Assembly (NCBI GenBank): GCA_015847255.1 | Contig: JADLZK010008796.1 | Coordinates: 1-64,000, forward strand | Direction: 5' to 3' | Source: Hyparrhenia diplandra | Taxonomy: Eukaryota > Streptophyta > Magnoliopsida > Poales > Poaceae | Length of the DNA stretch: 64,000 bases | Shown here: piece by piece, positions 48,524 to 61,500 of the stretch | Numbering within the stretch: position 1 is the stretch's first letter | Layout of the letters: every line of letters begins with the position of its first letter | Notes under the pieces: generated by a model | Database searches by the model: none | What the model saw: the letters and a program-made list of their open reading frames with translations, nothing else | What the model was told of the DNA's origin: nothing | Translations under genes and position numbers: made by a program

Positions 48524-48769
48524 TCAATAAAGAGAGTTTTTTTAAGCTATAAGGAGACTTTTTTTCAAAGGAAAACGCTATCCAACACTCAAGTGTTTTA
48601 GAGCAATGCAACATTCGATTTTTTTTTTTCCTTCTTTTTTCTTCCTCCGCTTCTCTTCTTCTCAAACTTCAAAATTTGAGAAGAATCTTCGTCAAAAAGA
48701 TTGAAGGCCCATAAGAAACAAGGCCAACGTGCAGTTGATTTGTTGAACGCAATGGCCAAAGGCAAGCTG
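48524..48769. other. Short intergenic stretch
   Basis: AT-rich, with T runs and a CTTCTTC-rich patch at 48630-48665; nothing coding. Confidence 0.5.
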
Positions 48770-49183
48770 TCATCTCCTCATGGTAGTCGGGATGTGCCTC
48801 ACCAGCCAACCCCCAACGATGAACAAGAAACCAACTAGGGGGTCTAAATATTCCACCTCGAGCATATGGGAAGGTGGATAGCTAACCTGCATAAAAAAAT
48901 TCTCATATGTCCACGAGAATTGTCTTGGAGGGGCAAAATATGGATGGATGACACCCCATCCCCATGGATACATCCACCAAAACTCCTCCACATACCCTCC
49001 GTCATACAAGGGCTTATACAAGACTGGAACTGTCGATGAATGCATGGGAATGGCCTGCACAGAGAAGAACAAAGAGGAATCGAACACACAAACACAATGG
49101 AAACCTTCGATGGCATACGCGTCAATGTCAAATCCCTCGCAAAAGATGTTGTCGCAAAACACCACACACCCAGCAGCCACCAT
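48770..49183 (-). CDS. Unidentified 137-codon open frame, uncertain
   Basis: A minus-strand frame in moderately AT-rich DNA encodes an aromatic-rich protein with MYPWGWGVIHPYFAPPRQFS and several Trp, Tyr and Phe clusters. I recognise no family. Composition here would not by itself create a frame this long, unlike the GC-rich blocks. It lacks an obvious promoter and lies between transposon-like segments, so it may be a relic of a mobile element or a captured exon. It may equally be chance. Confidence 0.25.
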   Translation of the reverse strand: MVAAGCVVFCDNIFCEGFDIDAYAIEGFHCVCVFDSSLFFSVQAIPMHSSTVPVLYKPLYDGGYVEEFWWMYPWGWGVIHPYFAPPRQFSWTYENFFMQVSYPPSHMLEVEYLDPLVGFLFIVGGWLVRHIPTTMRR

Positions 49184-50793
49184 CGGTACTCGCCACCGTT
49201 GAAGGAGATGACAGTAGAGAAGGTATGGAAGACAAACTCCAACTCTGATTCACTTAAAACCAATTATAACTATCCTAATAGGAGAGGATATGAACATTGC
49301 CCACCGGATCAGTTGCTCATAGTTTTTTTTGAGCATAATCAGTTGCTCATAGGTGCCACAAAGGCCACCGGAGGCGAGGGAAGGCCGGCCAATCCGGCGA
49401 TAGGACACAATCGCGCCTCAGTAGCGCTAGTTTTTTTTTTTTTTTGGCGAAGAGGCTGTTTCGGCCCATCGATCCGCGAATGACAACAAAGTCGGGTACG
49501 TCTTTGCTGGGTTGCGTGGGCCGAAACAGTCTCGTCTGATCAGGGCATGAAGCCCTTGTTTCAGCACATCGATCACATAGCAGTTTGCGGCCCAATCCGC
49601 CTGCGTGCCCATGTACGTCGCTGGTTGGCAGGCCAGGCCGGCGCCCATTCGTGTGACGTGCGGATCGCCAACGGATGATGATGGGCTGGCATTCCGGCGA
49701 TGATGATGATTATGATGGGCTGGCTTTTCCTCTCTCTCTCTCTCTTGCATACGTCGTCCGTCCCCTGACGCCCGCACCGCTGCCGCTGGAGCGTCGCCGT
49801 CCGGCCGGAGACTGCTCGCCCCCTCGCCGTCGCACTTCCCAGGTGCGCCGCGCTGTGTGGTCGCGCTCTCGACCTGTCACTTGCCGCGGCCGTACGTGCG
49901 CGCGTCGGCTCGGCTTCACTCCACACGTCAGGCGCGTTCGGTCGGTCGGTCGCTGCGACTGCGAGCCACGCGAAACGCGGCGCCAGCGTGTCGGCGCGGC
50001 GAGCTAGTTTTTCAGGCTCATAATAATACTAATACAATTGGCGCTGGGGCGATGATTGCCGATCGATCAGCCATCATCCGTTTGTTGATAATACAGCACC
50101 TAGCAGCCTCTGGATTTTACATGATTTTTGCCCCCTCTTGGTACACATACACAGGGTGGGCGATCACGACGTGACGCGCGGCCAAACTTGCTATGCCATC
50201 ATGGCCGATCGACCTGCCTGCGCACGCAGGAGAGAGCGTTGTTTATAGTGATAGTCGGTGCTGGGTCGCTCTCCGCGCTCTCAAATCCTGCTGTTCCCCT
50301 TTCAACGAGTCGTTTCTACGTACTACGGGCCTTGAAAAACGGCCGGCACGCGTACCTGCTTCTATATCTCTTGCTCGAAACTGCCGCCTCGTCCGTAAGC
50401 CAAGGGGACATGGCCATGTTACGCACAGCTCAATGGAACGCACAGAAATAAAAGGAGATGATATATCGTATCAAGTACAGTAACGACTACTGGGATCATC
50501 AGTTGTACACTTGAGTGCAAATTTACTCCATATATATGGTACGTAGTTCAAATAGTTGTGAGATTTATTTGGGTGCGCGGATAATAAATAAAATATTACT
50601 ACTATGGTAATTAATATAATATATCGGAAACTTATTAATAACTTATTCTGCACAGGCCGGTTCGTAAAATGGAAAATACATAAGAACATCATTTGCTACA
50701 AGAAGATTAATTGCTGGATCGATAGCTACACATGCAAGAAAGCGAGCGACGTCGTTGATCCTTCTCACGCGAACACCCGTCCTCCTCGTCATG
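49184..50793. other. Intergenic region downstream of the LEA_2 gene
   Basis: 49640-50010 is GC-rich with a CT repeat at 49730-49745 and TGATGATGATGATTATGATGGG near 49698. The remainder is mixed and AT-rich. No gene is supported. The 3' end of the LEA_2 gene faces this region. Confidence 0.45.
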
Positions 50794-51571
50794 TCACACG
50801 TCGACATGGCAGTCAGCCGGGTGCGTGAACTTGAGCGAGACGGTGGTATTGACGCCGGCGGGAACCGCGACGCCGCCCTGCCCGCCCGACGCGGCGCTAA
50901 AAAGGCGAACGCACCGCCGACGGCGCTTCCGCTGGTGGCGAGCAGCGCGGGGCAGTTGACGAAGAGGTGGTACCCGCCGGAGACCCAGCTGCCGACCTTC
51001 CACTTGACGCGGCCGTCCACCTTGATGTGGAGCAGCACGTAGCCCGCCGCGATGTCCTGCTTCATGGCGTCCGCCACGTACTGCGCCACGGGGATGGCGT
51101 CGCCGGACATGACCGGAGACCACACCGACACGTCCTTGTGGCCCTGGTAGATCGCCGGCATCGACACCGGAACCGTCACCGGCTCGTCCCGGTACGTCGT
51201 GAACGCGTCCAGGGTCTTGTAGTACACACCCACACGGTCGTTCGGGTTCCGCGACGCGATCGTCACCTGCATATTTGCAGCCCGGCAGGTACCGTGTGCG
51301 TTCGTCCTCCGTCACGAAATCCCAAATGGAATCAGAATAACAACACGTCGTATGTACGTACCTGGAGGTCGAGGGAGATGGCCGGGTCGCTGAGGTCGAT
51401 GGAGCGGAGCTGGACGTCCTGGAGGTAGAAGGACGGCTTGGAGGGGTGGAGGGCGAGGTAGATGACGAGCACGATGAAGCCGACGACGGCGAAGAGCGTG
51501 AGGATGCAGGCGGCGATGGCGCCGCAGCACCGGCGGAGGATCCAGTCGCGGTGGTGCTTCTCCTTGCTCAT
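50794..51571 (-). CDS. LEA_2 domain / NDR1-HIN1-like (NHL) membrane protein; one frame slip
   Basis: Exons 51571-51362 and 51266-50794 on the minus strand give about 227 residues with GT-AG borders. The N-terminus is cytosolic and basic (MSKEKHHRDWILRRCC), then one hydrophobic segment spans about residues 15-42. The LEA_2 beta-sandwich follows (FYLQDVQLRSIDL, VTIASRNPNDRVGVYY, VPVSMPAIYQGHKDVSVW, KVDGRVKWKVGSW, GYHLFVNCPALL). NHL proteins are plasma-membrane proteins with an extracytoplasmic LEA_2 domain, often tied to defence or abscisic-acid responses; the exact role here is unknown. Near the C-terminus the frame slips in the A5 run at 50899-50903. With one more base the protein ends NTTVSLKFTHPADCHVDV at 50794, a typical end for the family. 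Confidence 0.85.
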
Positions 51572-53515
51572 GGCGATGGCGAGACCGACGGCGGCGACCT
51601 TCCCTGCTGCCGTGATGCTAGCTAGGTGGAGACTGGGACTGGAAGCTCAGCTGCTGCTGGGGGTGTGCCTTGCTACACTAGCTCAGCTAAGCTTGGGACT
51701 GTGCGCGCATGTGGGCAGTGGGAAGCTAAAGTGTGGCGCGAGTGGGTGTGGCCTTTTAATTACTCCAACTCGGTACACTGATAAACTAGTAGGAAGAGGT
51801 ATGGTGAGGTGTGTGTTTTAAAAAAGGGACTTTTGTTTTGGGCTTATAGCGGCAGGGGATCCACGAAAGGTACAGCTCAACCATCGAAGATTCTTCGGCT
51901 TCTCCCCGGGACCCTTTGAGCATGGAGCTTGCGGCTTGCCTATCGGCTAGTGCATCTGCTCTGAGATCCGTGCTGGGCCGGTGGTTATTAGCCCCGTACG
52001 GTGACTGTGCTGGTGCTTGAGCTTCACTCCAGCTCGGTTTGGTGAACTGAGGACGATTCTTGCATCGGGACCTTTTCGCATATGCGCCTTGAGGTTATAG
52101 AGTTGACTCTCGGTCGTATATTCCTGATGTGTCATTGACCAATTTTGACGAAATAATCTTGCTTCGTATAATGGGGCGTTCCAATAAGCTGATACGGCCG
52201 CAGCCACATCTGCATATCTGTTTGGATTCAGAGGCTACAGCTAGTTTAGGCTAGTTTTCTCTCAACTAGCCCAAAAGTAGCCCACCCAAAAAACTATCCC
52301 TAAAGAAATATTTATTTAGGCTAGTTTATATAGGGCTCACATAAGTGATAATTAATCCCCTGTCTTTACCGCACGGGATCCCGTCGTTCTACCTTCCTCC
52401 GCTTGACCGCCCCCACCCGCGCGACTTTTTCGCGGGATGGCGCCGCCGCCGCCGCTTCTTCCTCAGGACAAGGTGAGTTTCCCTCCCTGCTGCCCGATGA
52501 TTTAGCCGCCGCCCCCGCCACTCCTGAGGGCAGCTTCCGCTGCGCCCTGGGCACGCCGCAAACTCAGCGTTGCCTCGTGCTTTGGGCCGCCGCCCCGCAC
52601 TTTGTAGACCGCCCGCTCACGCCTAGGTTTTAAGCTGCTAGTACTAGATAAGCTACTAGTACTATATAATTTGCTAGTACTAGATAGACGCATCACAGTA
52701 CATACTAAACCGTTGAAGGCACTCGTCTTTGCACAGCGCCCGGCCGCCGCTTTGGAATCCGACACAGCGGCCGTTTGTGAAGGAGTCCGCTCATGCGTCG
52801 TGGCCGCATACCGGCGCCGCCGCGGCGGCCGTGCGTCGTGCTTCATGCCGCCACTTGGGGATCTGGTTCATTGTCGCCTCAGGGACCTGAAGCGGAGCAC
52901 CGCCGCCCGCCCGGCTGGTCCTTTAAGAAACACATGGGAGGGACGAGTAGGTGACTGCCTTCGACTACCGGAGTGAGGCTAGGGGTTACGCTAGGGTTGG
53001 GTGGGATGATAGCCGAGCCGCTGGTCCATTTTGTTGGCCCAACAAGATTTTAGTTGTACCTAAATACGATCCTTTTAGCGGCTAAGTCCATATTTCTCTC
53101 GCTAGTAGCGTCAGCCATGTCTTAGCGCAAAGGATGAATAGCTTAACTATATTCTTGTCCAAGCGGATATTTAAAACTTGGTGTTGAACCACTGCGCACC
53201 CCCGCGTAGGGGGGGGGGGGGGGCTGCTTATGCCCCCACATAGCTATGCCACCGCCCACCTCTCTAAGATGGTGGCTAGGTCGTATCCCCTAGTCGCTGC
53301 CACATGTGCCGGTGGAGAGGCCAAGAAGGGGATGAGAGGTAACGATGGAGTAGAGAATGGCTCAATCAACGAGATTAGAGCAGGGTACGGGTGACCCCGA
53401 CAAGCTCCTACAGTTAGACTAGGCTCGCACAGGCACGACAAAAACAGTCGAGCCATGTTGTGCCTAGGCCACGAGTCATTTGTCCAAATATAAAACTACA
53501 ATATATTACTCATAT
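51572..53515. other. LEA_2 upstream region and intergenic sequence
   Basis: The first ~250 bases are the LEA_2 promoter and leader. 52380-52980 is a GC-rich block with overlapping frames and no domain. CTAGTACTAG words recur at 52635-52690. A run of 15 G is at 53209-53223. No gene is supported. Confidence 0.45.
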
Positions 53516-53708
53516 GCCCTATTTGGATCGCTACGGATAATAGTTATCTACAACTAATTGGCTCTTTTTGGATCCAAGCAAATATGGATAATAGACTAGC
53601 TAATTATTATCTAGAACTTTAGATAACAACTGTCCCACTATCCAGACCAAATCAAATAATGTGATATTAGCCAGCTAACTATTATCAATAATGAATCCAA
53701 ACAGAGAC
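53516..53708. mobile_element. Small MITE-like inverted repeat element
   Basis: The left side CCCTATTTGGATCGCTACGG and ATAATAGTTATCTAC mirror the right side, which in reverse reads CTGTTTGGATTCATTATTG and ATAATAGTTAGCTGG. The unit is about 190 bp with no coding capacity. The target duplication is unclear. Confidence 0.6.
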
Positions 53709-54047
53709 GTAGCTACTTGACACATCCATGTACTGCTAGTACTTCCTACCAGTATAGTAGCACAAAAGATTTAGAGCCTATTTGGATGAAGTAGAACTAG
53801 TGATTACCAACTATAGTAAAGTTTGTCATGATAGATAGGTTCTATGGACTAGTGAATTAATAACTAGTTGAGTCTTGGTGGATTTCACTAGTTCGCATGT
53901 TTACATCCTAAGAACTGCCGTTAACCATTGGTCGTTGAAGAAGCGTATATTCTCGAAGGATCCATATCTACAGCTGTGTTAATGGTTGATATCTACAGAC
54001 CCTGATGGCAAAACTAGTACAACTCGTGAATTTTGTATGGTTGACCA
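53709..54047. other. Intergenic, nothing recognised
   Basis: AT-rich sequence with no supported feature. Confidence 0.5.
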
Positions 54048-54138
54048 GTCCTATATATTCCACACGATGAGCTCCGAAATGTGGTAGTCGCCGGTCCTAT
54101 ATATTCCACACGATGAGCTCCGAAATGTGGTAGTCGCC
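54048..54138. repeat. 46-bp tandem duplication
   Basis: Two adjacent copies, 54048-54093 and 54094-54138, are identical over at least 45 bases. Each carries GTCCTATATATTCC and GATGAGCTCC. Confidence 0.95.
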
Positions 54139-57100
54139 ACTGCCTCGCACTCCTGCATGGAGACGGGCGCCGGTCACGAACGCATGTGCAGCGCCACGCC
54201 GGAGAGATGATTACTTTTCGCGTGTACGTGGAGTACGTGGATGTCCTCACTCCTCACCACCGTACCCCTCTGATTTCTCCCATGTCCATGTCCAGCGCCA
54301 CGGGTGCCTCGGAGCTGCGGCGCACACAGCGATCCCGAGCGAGGGCTGGAGGGCGTCGGTGCACGCGCGCGACCCTCGTGCAATCGATCGTCGCGTCGTG
54401 CGCGCTAGGCGGCCGATGGATGGGGATGGATCGATGCCCTGTGAGCTTTGCTTTCGTCGTCGACGGTTGCTACGTCGCGTGTCATGCGGTGGTGCCACGA
54501 CGCGCGCCGCTCGGGCTGTGAGCCCATCAGGTAGAGGTAGGCTAACAAACAAGGGAGGCGCATGATGGATGGATGCCGCTGTGCGCGCTCGGCACCCGGT
54601 GCCCTCCGTTCCTTATCCCCCACTCCCACCGACTGCCCTGTGCCCTATGCCACGCGACGCGCGCACCACCTGTGCGTTTCGGCGCACCAGCACGCATGTA
54701 TGCCTGTCCCCTAACTACTACAATAATAATCACCCGATTCCAACACAGCGTTAGTTAGCTCTAGCTAATCAGAATGAAAATTCAAATCACACTGTGCCTG
54801 TCGTTCTATATATCAAGTGCTGTGTGGTGAACAAAATACGTAGTAAATCAAGGAAGGTTAGTTGTATATATCGATGGAATCACTCCTGTTGCGTGGTGGA
54901 TAACGTTGTGCATGCTGGCACGTACGTACAGTATATTCATACTCGTACGTATGCAGTGCTCGAGATCTTCTTTACGAATTCTTTCTTTTACCAAAAGCTC
55001 CGGATCAAAAAGCATCAGACGAGGCACACAAAACAAAAGGGCTCCGGAAAGGGCTTTTGGATCGTTTCATTTTCGTCCATTCCTACCTAGTGTCTCCGTC
55101 CGATCCGTGAGTCAGCATGACTCAACAAAGGCCGTCCGTCTCTTTTGCCATACAAGAAAAGTGCGGAGGATCTGTATCTGTAGACTGTATGTATGTTTTC
55201 TGAATCAGCGCCGAAAAAAAAAACCCAAGAAACTATCCTTATTCCTTCTATCTCCTCCTTACATACTACAAATGCATCGCCAGGAAGTTAAATGAACCGG
55301 GGGAGAATTGAAACCACATCTGTCGCACACCATTCTATTTCCGCGGAATTTTATCTGATTTGTCGACTAGTGATGATTGATTTCAGGAACACCAACTTTC
55401 AGGCACAAAATAATTCAGTACGAAATAATTAAACAAATACAACAAGGCTGGACGCGTCAATCATCATCTTATATACTCCTACATGCCACCTACCCTGCAT
55501 CGATCCAGGACCATAGAAAGAAGATACATTAGATTCAGGACCATCAGAGCTACCTTCTAAGTACAGAGCAAAGTAGTAACCAGAGACGCTTCCTGCCATG
55601 CCACCACCAGTCTCTGCACATCTTATACTATATACGTACTGGGATGTGGTGTGTCACCTACCGTCCAATCTCTTTTCTTCTGTTTGGTATGCAGAGCTAG
55701 GTAGCATGGCATTGCGTCGTTGCCGGCCAAGAATCTCCTCCCTCTGCCTAATGGAGTGTGGCATGCATTTTACGGTTGGTAGCGGAAAAGCGCAGGGAAT
55801 TATTTGCGCCCTTTTACGGTTGGTGGCGCAAAGGAAGGCCATTTCCTCGCTCCATTATCTTGGGCGGGGAAAGGTGAGGTTGGGCCAGCATACCATGTGT
55901 TTTGTGAACTAATCTAATCATGTACTACTTTTTTTTGTGTGTTTAAATAATAAGATGAGGACCAGTTGGACTAGGGCTTGTCGCTCTGAATTGATGAGAT
56001 GAGATGCTAAGTGTGTGCGCTTTCGTGGCAATGGTAGGCAGGGATTTCTTTTGAGAAGAGAGGGTGGATGGATGCATGGAGAGGGAGAGAGATTTTTTCG
56101 GGGCAATGTGGTATAGAGAAAGCGGCGTAGAAGCCCATTGGTGAAGAACCAAAAATGAGGCCCATGTTGAGAGCAGCAGGCCGGGCAGCGCAACCTCAAC
56201 AGGACTAGCTAGCGGCAAGGAGCACAAGATGGGCTCGCCACCACAGCCGTGGGCCGGGCCGTGATTCTTTGCTGACAGCAAAACGACAATGCAGCCATCG
56301 CGTTTCTTCCGGTTGTGCTGCTTGTTGATTTGTGTGACAAGTCACAGCATCTCTACTCTCTAGGCAAGTAGTCTCTATCCTAAATTTTAGAAGTTTGGGT
56401 ACAAAAAATAAACTTTAGTTCGGTGTTAAAAAATTATAAAATTATTTATTTTTAATAAAAACATAATATATTGGTGTTAAAAAGAAATAATTTTATAAAA
56501 CATGGCCAATTTTATATTTTTAATAAAAACTAGACATTTAAAAGAGCACAACAAAATTTAGAGTTATCAAACTCTAGTTATGAATTTCTAAAACTTACGA
56601 AGGGCGGATTTCTAATAAAGTTTCGTTTTGAGGTTAGATTCTCAAATTTTTAAAAAAAGACTAAATTACTAAGACAAACTTTTTTTTCATGGCCAAATTT
56701 CTAATTCTCCCTAGCAATAACGGAAGCGGTTGTTGACGGGCGTTGGTGTCTTCAAAACGCTCATCATGGGCCGCGCAACCGCATAGGCCCGGCAAGAGTA
56801 TAAAAAAATTTCCGCGGCGCTCGTGGGAGCGGTGGCCGGGAGGAGATTCGCAATGCATGCTCGCGTGGAATTTAGGGTTATCAAACTTCGCGTAGTTAAG
56901 AAGGCGGCGCCTAAAACGGCAGGGGGCGGCGGCACGCCCATGCGGTCTCCTACTACGAGGGGGTGGCGGTGGTTTTGCGGCGAGGGGGCGGAAGCTCGCG
57001 ACGCTTCTTCTCCATCTCAGGCAACTCGGTGAGCTCCGCTCCCCGCCGGCCCGCCTCATCGTCGTCCCGCTTCTTGTGGGCTCGTCCTCTCCCTCCCTGA

Positions 57101-57312
57101 CGGGCGGCGGTGTCTTCCGGAGGGGGTAGGGTGTGGGTGGATCCGGGCGCCCTCATTTTCTCCCCCGGTGGTCGCGGCGACGGCGGGATCCCGAGCAACA
57201 GCCCGAGGCGGGGTGGGGAGCGCGGGCGGATCGGAGCCGCCCTCGTCGTCTACGGTCACCGTGGCGGCGGGGTGCCGCTCACGAGCAGCGGGGGTGGGGT
57301 AGGGTGCATATT
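54139..57312. other. Intergenic stretch, no supported gene
   Basis: About 3.2 kb with only short overlapping frames. 55690-55830 contains TTTTACGGTTGGT(A/G)GCG twice (about 55769 and 55812). 56380-56700 is AT-rich. 56820-57300 is GC-rich with no domain. I see no tRNA or clear microRNA fold. Confidence 0.5.
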
Positions 57313-57423
57313 GGTGCTAGTTTGATGGGCCTCCCAAATGTGATTGATGGTGCTAGTTTGATGGGCCTCCCCAAATGTGATTGATGGTGCTCGTTTGATG
57401 GGCCTCCCCAAATGTGGTTGATG
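57313..57423. repeat. Three tandem copies of a 37-bp unit
   Basis: The unit GGTGCTAGTTTGATGGGCCT followed by CCCCAAATGTGATTGAT occurs three times in a row with one missing C in the first copy and two substitutions in the third. It lies about 1.1 kb upstream of the DGD start codon. Confidence 0.95.
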
Positions 57424-58182
57424 GGCCTGACGTCCGGACTGAGCACAATCCGGACGCTTCTTCGCGTCCGATAGCGCCCCAAGGAATAAACCATGTAGAT
57501 AGTTCTAAGATAAATACATACGAAAAATGAAGAAAAATGCGCTCGCTTTCATATCCTCCTCGACAAGAAAGGAAAAGAAAACTATAGGAAAAGACCAAGA
57601 AACCAAGAATCGGGCAAAGAAAAGAAAGCGGATGCCTGCATCCAGTTTTTTGCCCCTGGTTGAACCAAACCGCCGGTTTAAGGTTTCGATTTCCGGCGAT
57701 TCGGCGGAAACCCGAGCAACAGGGGTTTGCATTTTGGTTTTTGAATTCAAATGAATTCAAATTTTCCATTCATCGGTAAAAATCAGTTTACTGTGGCGGT
57801 ATTTAATTTATACGCGGGTTTGAGGGTATAAATTAAAAACCGCTCAAGTTTTGTTTTTTTAAATTTTTTTGAAGGAATTTTTTTTTAATTTTTTTGAAGG
57901 AATTTTTTAATTTACTGCCTTTATCCGGCTCCGGGGAGGCCAATGGGCCTGATGGGCCTTGACGGGCCGCCCGCGCTTTTTTTTCAAACTTCAATTCAAA
58001 TTTTTTTATACCAAACGAACTCAAATTTGAAAAAATGTTGCAGGCGCGATTGGCTTCTATAAATCGCAAACTATTTTATGAGTTTTTTCCACGATTTTTT
58101 TAATTTTTTAGATTTTGAATGCGCAAATCTTTTTATCCTCCGGCCCTCGATACCGGCCGGACGGAAAAGTTCGAAACCGACC
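57424..58182. other. DGD upstream region
   Basis: A CCGCCGGTTTAA stretch at 57668 and T-rich runs at 57845-57910 give way to GC-rich leader sequence. No gene. The GGCGGTATTTAATTTATACGCG word may be an old repeat end. Confidence 0.45.
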
Positions 58183-58193
58183 GGGTATAAAAA
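58183..58193 (+). promoter_or_regulatory. Candidate TATA box of the DGD gene
   Basis: GGGTATAAAAA lies about 380 bases before the start codon and is followed by a C-rich, G-poor leader, as in many grass housekeeping genes. Confidence 0.55.
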
Positions 58194-58563
58194 CCCCGCT
58201 CCGTACCCGGCAGCACCTACGCGGTGGTCCACTTCGACCAAACACCCCGCGCCAAGTCACCACCGCTCCACCACACATCAAGATCTCCCCGGACCCACCA
58301 TTCCTACTGTCCCTCCCTCCCTGACACCGGGTCCCGCCCGCCGGAATCAACACGAGCCACGCACGCGCGCCTCCCCGTCCGGCCCCCACCGCCGTCGCCT
58401 TCCTCGTCTTCCTTCCCCGTCCGTCGAACCCGTCGAACCATCTCGCACCCTGCAACTCACCCGCGACTCGCCCCCTACGCGCTTCTAGAACCAACAGAGC
58501 CCTCCACCCAAGCTCAGCCCTCGCGCTCGCACGCGCGTCCGTCAAGCCCGCCGCCGGAGAATA

Positions 58564-61500
58564 ATGGGTAGTACTAGTAAGGAAGAGACGGCGTCGCCGG
58601 TCGACGGAGGCGGCGGCGGCGGCGCCTTCGCCTTCATCTCCAAGGGTTGGCGCGAGGTGCGTGACTCGGCGTCCGCGGACCTCCGCCTCATGCGCGCCCG
58701 CGCGGACTCCGTGCGCGCCCGCGCCGACCGCGAGCTCGAGCACCTCCTGGCGCTCGCGGCGGGGCCCGCGCCCGCGCTGCCGCCGCCCGTCGCCACGGGG
58801 CGCCCATCGCGGAGGTCGAGTTCGTGCGGAAGCGGATCCAGCCCAAGATTCAGGAGCTCCGGAGGCAGTACTGTCGTCACGGGCGCTCGACGCGCGGTGG
58901 CCACCTGCTGGGGCCGGCGCCAGCAGCCTCCGCATCGACCTGTCGGGGATTACGGCCATTCGTATTGCTGTTGTGGCGGAAGGGGATGGCGGCGATAGGT
59001 GGAGGATGATCGCGCGGCGGAAGGGGACCAGAACGAGGAGGAGGGGAGGAAGGAGTGGGAGGTGGTTCGGATGATACAGCGCGGGCTCAAGGAGTTCGAG
59101 CGCCGGAGCCTGTCCAGCGACATGTTTGCTGGATTCCGTGCCCGTGGCGAGTTTGTGGAGAAATTTAAGTTGAGCATGGTAAGTTTCAACCATAATAGTG
59201 TTTATTTAAATAGGATGGTGCGCTCCTGCTTGTTCTACCACTTAGATTGAAAACTGAAGTGAGAGTAGTTTTTAGCTAGTTGTTGTCCTAACTCATAAAA
59301 TGAGGTGTGACTGACAAATAGTGCTTTAGCAGCAAAACATTGGCATCCACAGCAAGAAAATCTTAGGGATTTCTGCGCTAATCTTTTGACGTTGATGCAC
59401 TCCATATTTCAATTTATTCATAATATATTAGCTCTAGCAAACAGTTTATGTTGGCATTTATTTTCGATATTGTAAGATGTTTCTATAAGCATCAATCCAG
59501 ATAGTATATTTGAAAAATATTACTGAAAAATCATCCTGGAGTACACTTAGCTCAGTGATCACTTTTATTAGCAGAGTTCATAAATCTTATAGGGCAACTT
59601 TTTTGTTAGCAGACAAGTATCTGGTGAATTTTGTCAGCAATTGGGTCTTTCACAAAAAAAATGATGGTATCGAAGTTATTCAGTACACTATGCTAGAGTT
59701 GATGTCTGGTGTTGATGAAAGTATTACAGATTAATATGAATCCCTTTCTCTTTTGCAGAAATCACTGAACAAGGACTATCAGGAATCCAAGGTAATTCCA
59801 TAAGAAACAATGTATAACTGCTTGCAATATTTCTTTGTGCTGCAGATATAGAACATCTAATGATTGAATCTGGATGCATTTTCCCTGTTACTTATTTTGA
59901 CGTAGCTAGATTCCATGTATATCATTTTTGCGAACTTGAAGCTTATACTAGATATACCTGCAGTACTTTGAGGACATAATTGTGTTTTGTTTACCTGTTC
60001 CAGAAAACAATGATGCCATAGAAAGTATTGATTCTTACTAAGCAGGGTTGACATAATTAACTTCCAAATATTGTTTGCGTAAGATGTCAATGGAGCCAAA
60101 ATATTTTTAGAGATACAATGCCTTCAAATATATAGACAGTGAGTTCTTTATTTTTAGTACAAGTAGCTTTCAAGCCTTTAAAAAAGCTCTCAGGGCTTTT
60201 GATTATTAACTGATAATGCAGTTTCTTGTGCTAGTTGATCTTACTGCTTATTGTTTAGAGTGTGTTTTTCTAAACTGGTGCTGGAATATCATGCAGGAAG
60301 TTCCACCGCTGCATCTAACTGAAATTCTGGCATATCTGGTTCGGCAATCTGGACCATTTTTAGATCAACTTGGCATACGGAGAGGTATGGACCATCATTG
60401 TTTGTTTCGACTCTCAACATTCTTGGTACTTGTTGCTGACCATCTTTATATTTTATACTAATGTTATGGTGCAGATCTTTGTGACAAACTAGTGGAGATG
60501 TTATACAGTAAACGAAATGGTCGGCTCATGTATCATTCTCTTTCACAGGATAGACCCTTAGCTGAGAATATAACTGACGAGCTTGATCTAAGAATAGCTA
60601 GGGTATTAGAAAGTACTGGATATCACACAGATGAAGGTTTTTGGAATGACCCTGCAAAGTACAAGATCTCAGACAACAGACGGCATGTTGCTATTGTCAC
60701 CACAGCAAGCCTTCCATGGATGACAGGAACAGCAATCAATCCATTGTTTCGTGCTGCATATCTGGCAAGAAGTGCAAAGCAAAAGGTGACATTGGTGGTT
60801 CCATGGCTCTCTAAGTCAGATCAAGAATTGGTTTACCCAAATAACATCACCTTCAGTTCGCCAGAAGAGCAAGAAACTTATATAAGGAACTGGCTGCAGG
60901 AAAGAATTGGCTTTGAAGCAAATTTTAAGATATCCTTTTATCCTGGCAAGGTAAACATACAATCTTTGTTATCCCTCTGTTTACGTTCTGAGTCCTAGTA
61001 TAGTATTTTGTTTTCTTCCCGTGGGATTTCATTATTCATGAGATGTTATTTCTGCAGTTCTCAAAAGAGCCGCAGCATTATTCCTGCTGGGGATACTTCA
61101 CAGTTCATCTCCTCAAAAGAAGCTGATATAGCGATTTTAGAAGAACCAGAGCATCTCAACTGGTATCATCATGGAAAGTGTTGGACTGACAAGTTCAATC
61201 ACGTCATCGGTGTAGTTCATACAAATTACCTGGAATACATCAAGAGAGAGAAAAATGGTGCTATTCAATCTTTTTTCTTGTTAAACATATCAATAACTGG
61301 GTGACTAGAGCATACTGCCATAAGGTATTTGTTTAGGTCAGTTTTTGTGTTAAAGTCCTGTTCGTGAGAACTCAGCTAATAATGGGTGCATGCAGGTTTT
61401 ACGTCTTTCTGCTGCAACTCAAGATCTACCAAGGTCTGTTGTTTGTAATGTACATGGCGTAAATCCAAAGTTTCTTAATGTTGGTGAGAAAATAGCAGCT

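Noticed and set aside
55690..55830. Possible microRNA precursor
   Set aside because: Repeated GTTGGTRGCG words and a GGCATGC region suggested a fold, but I could not draw a long continuous stem and saw no known plant microRNA sequence.
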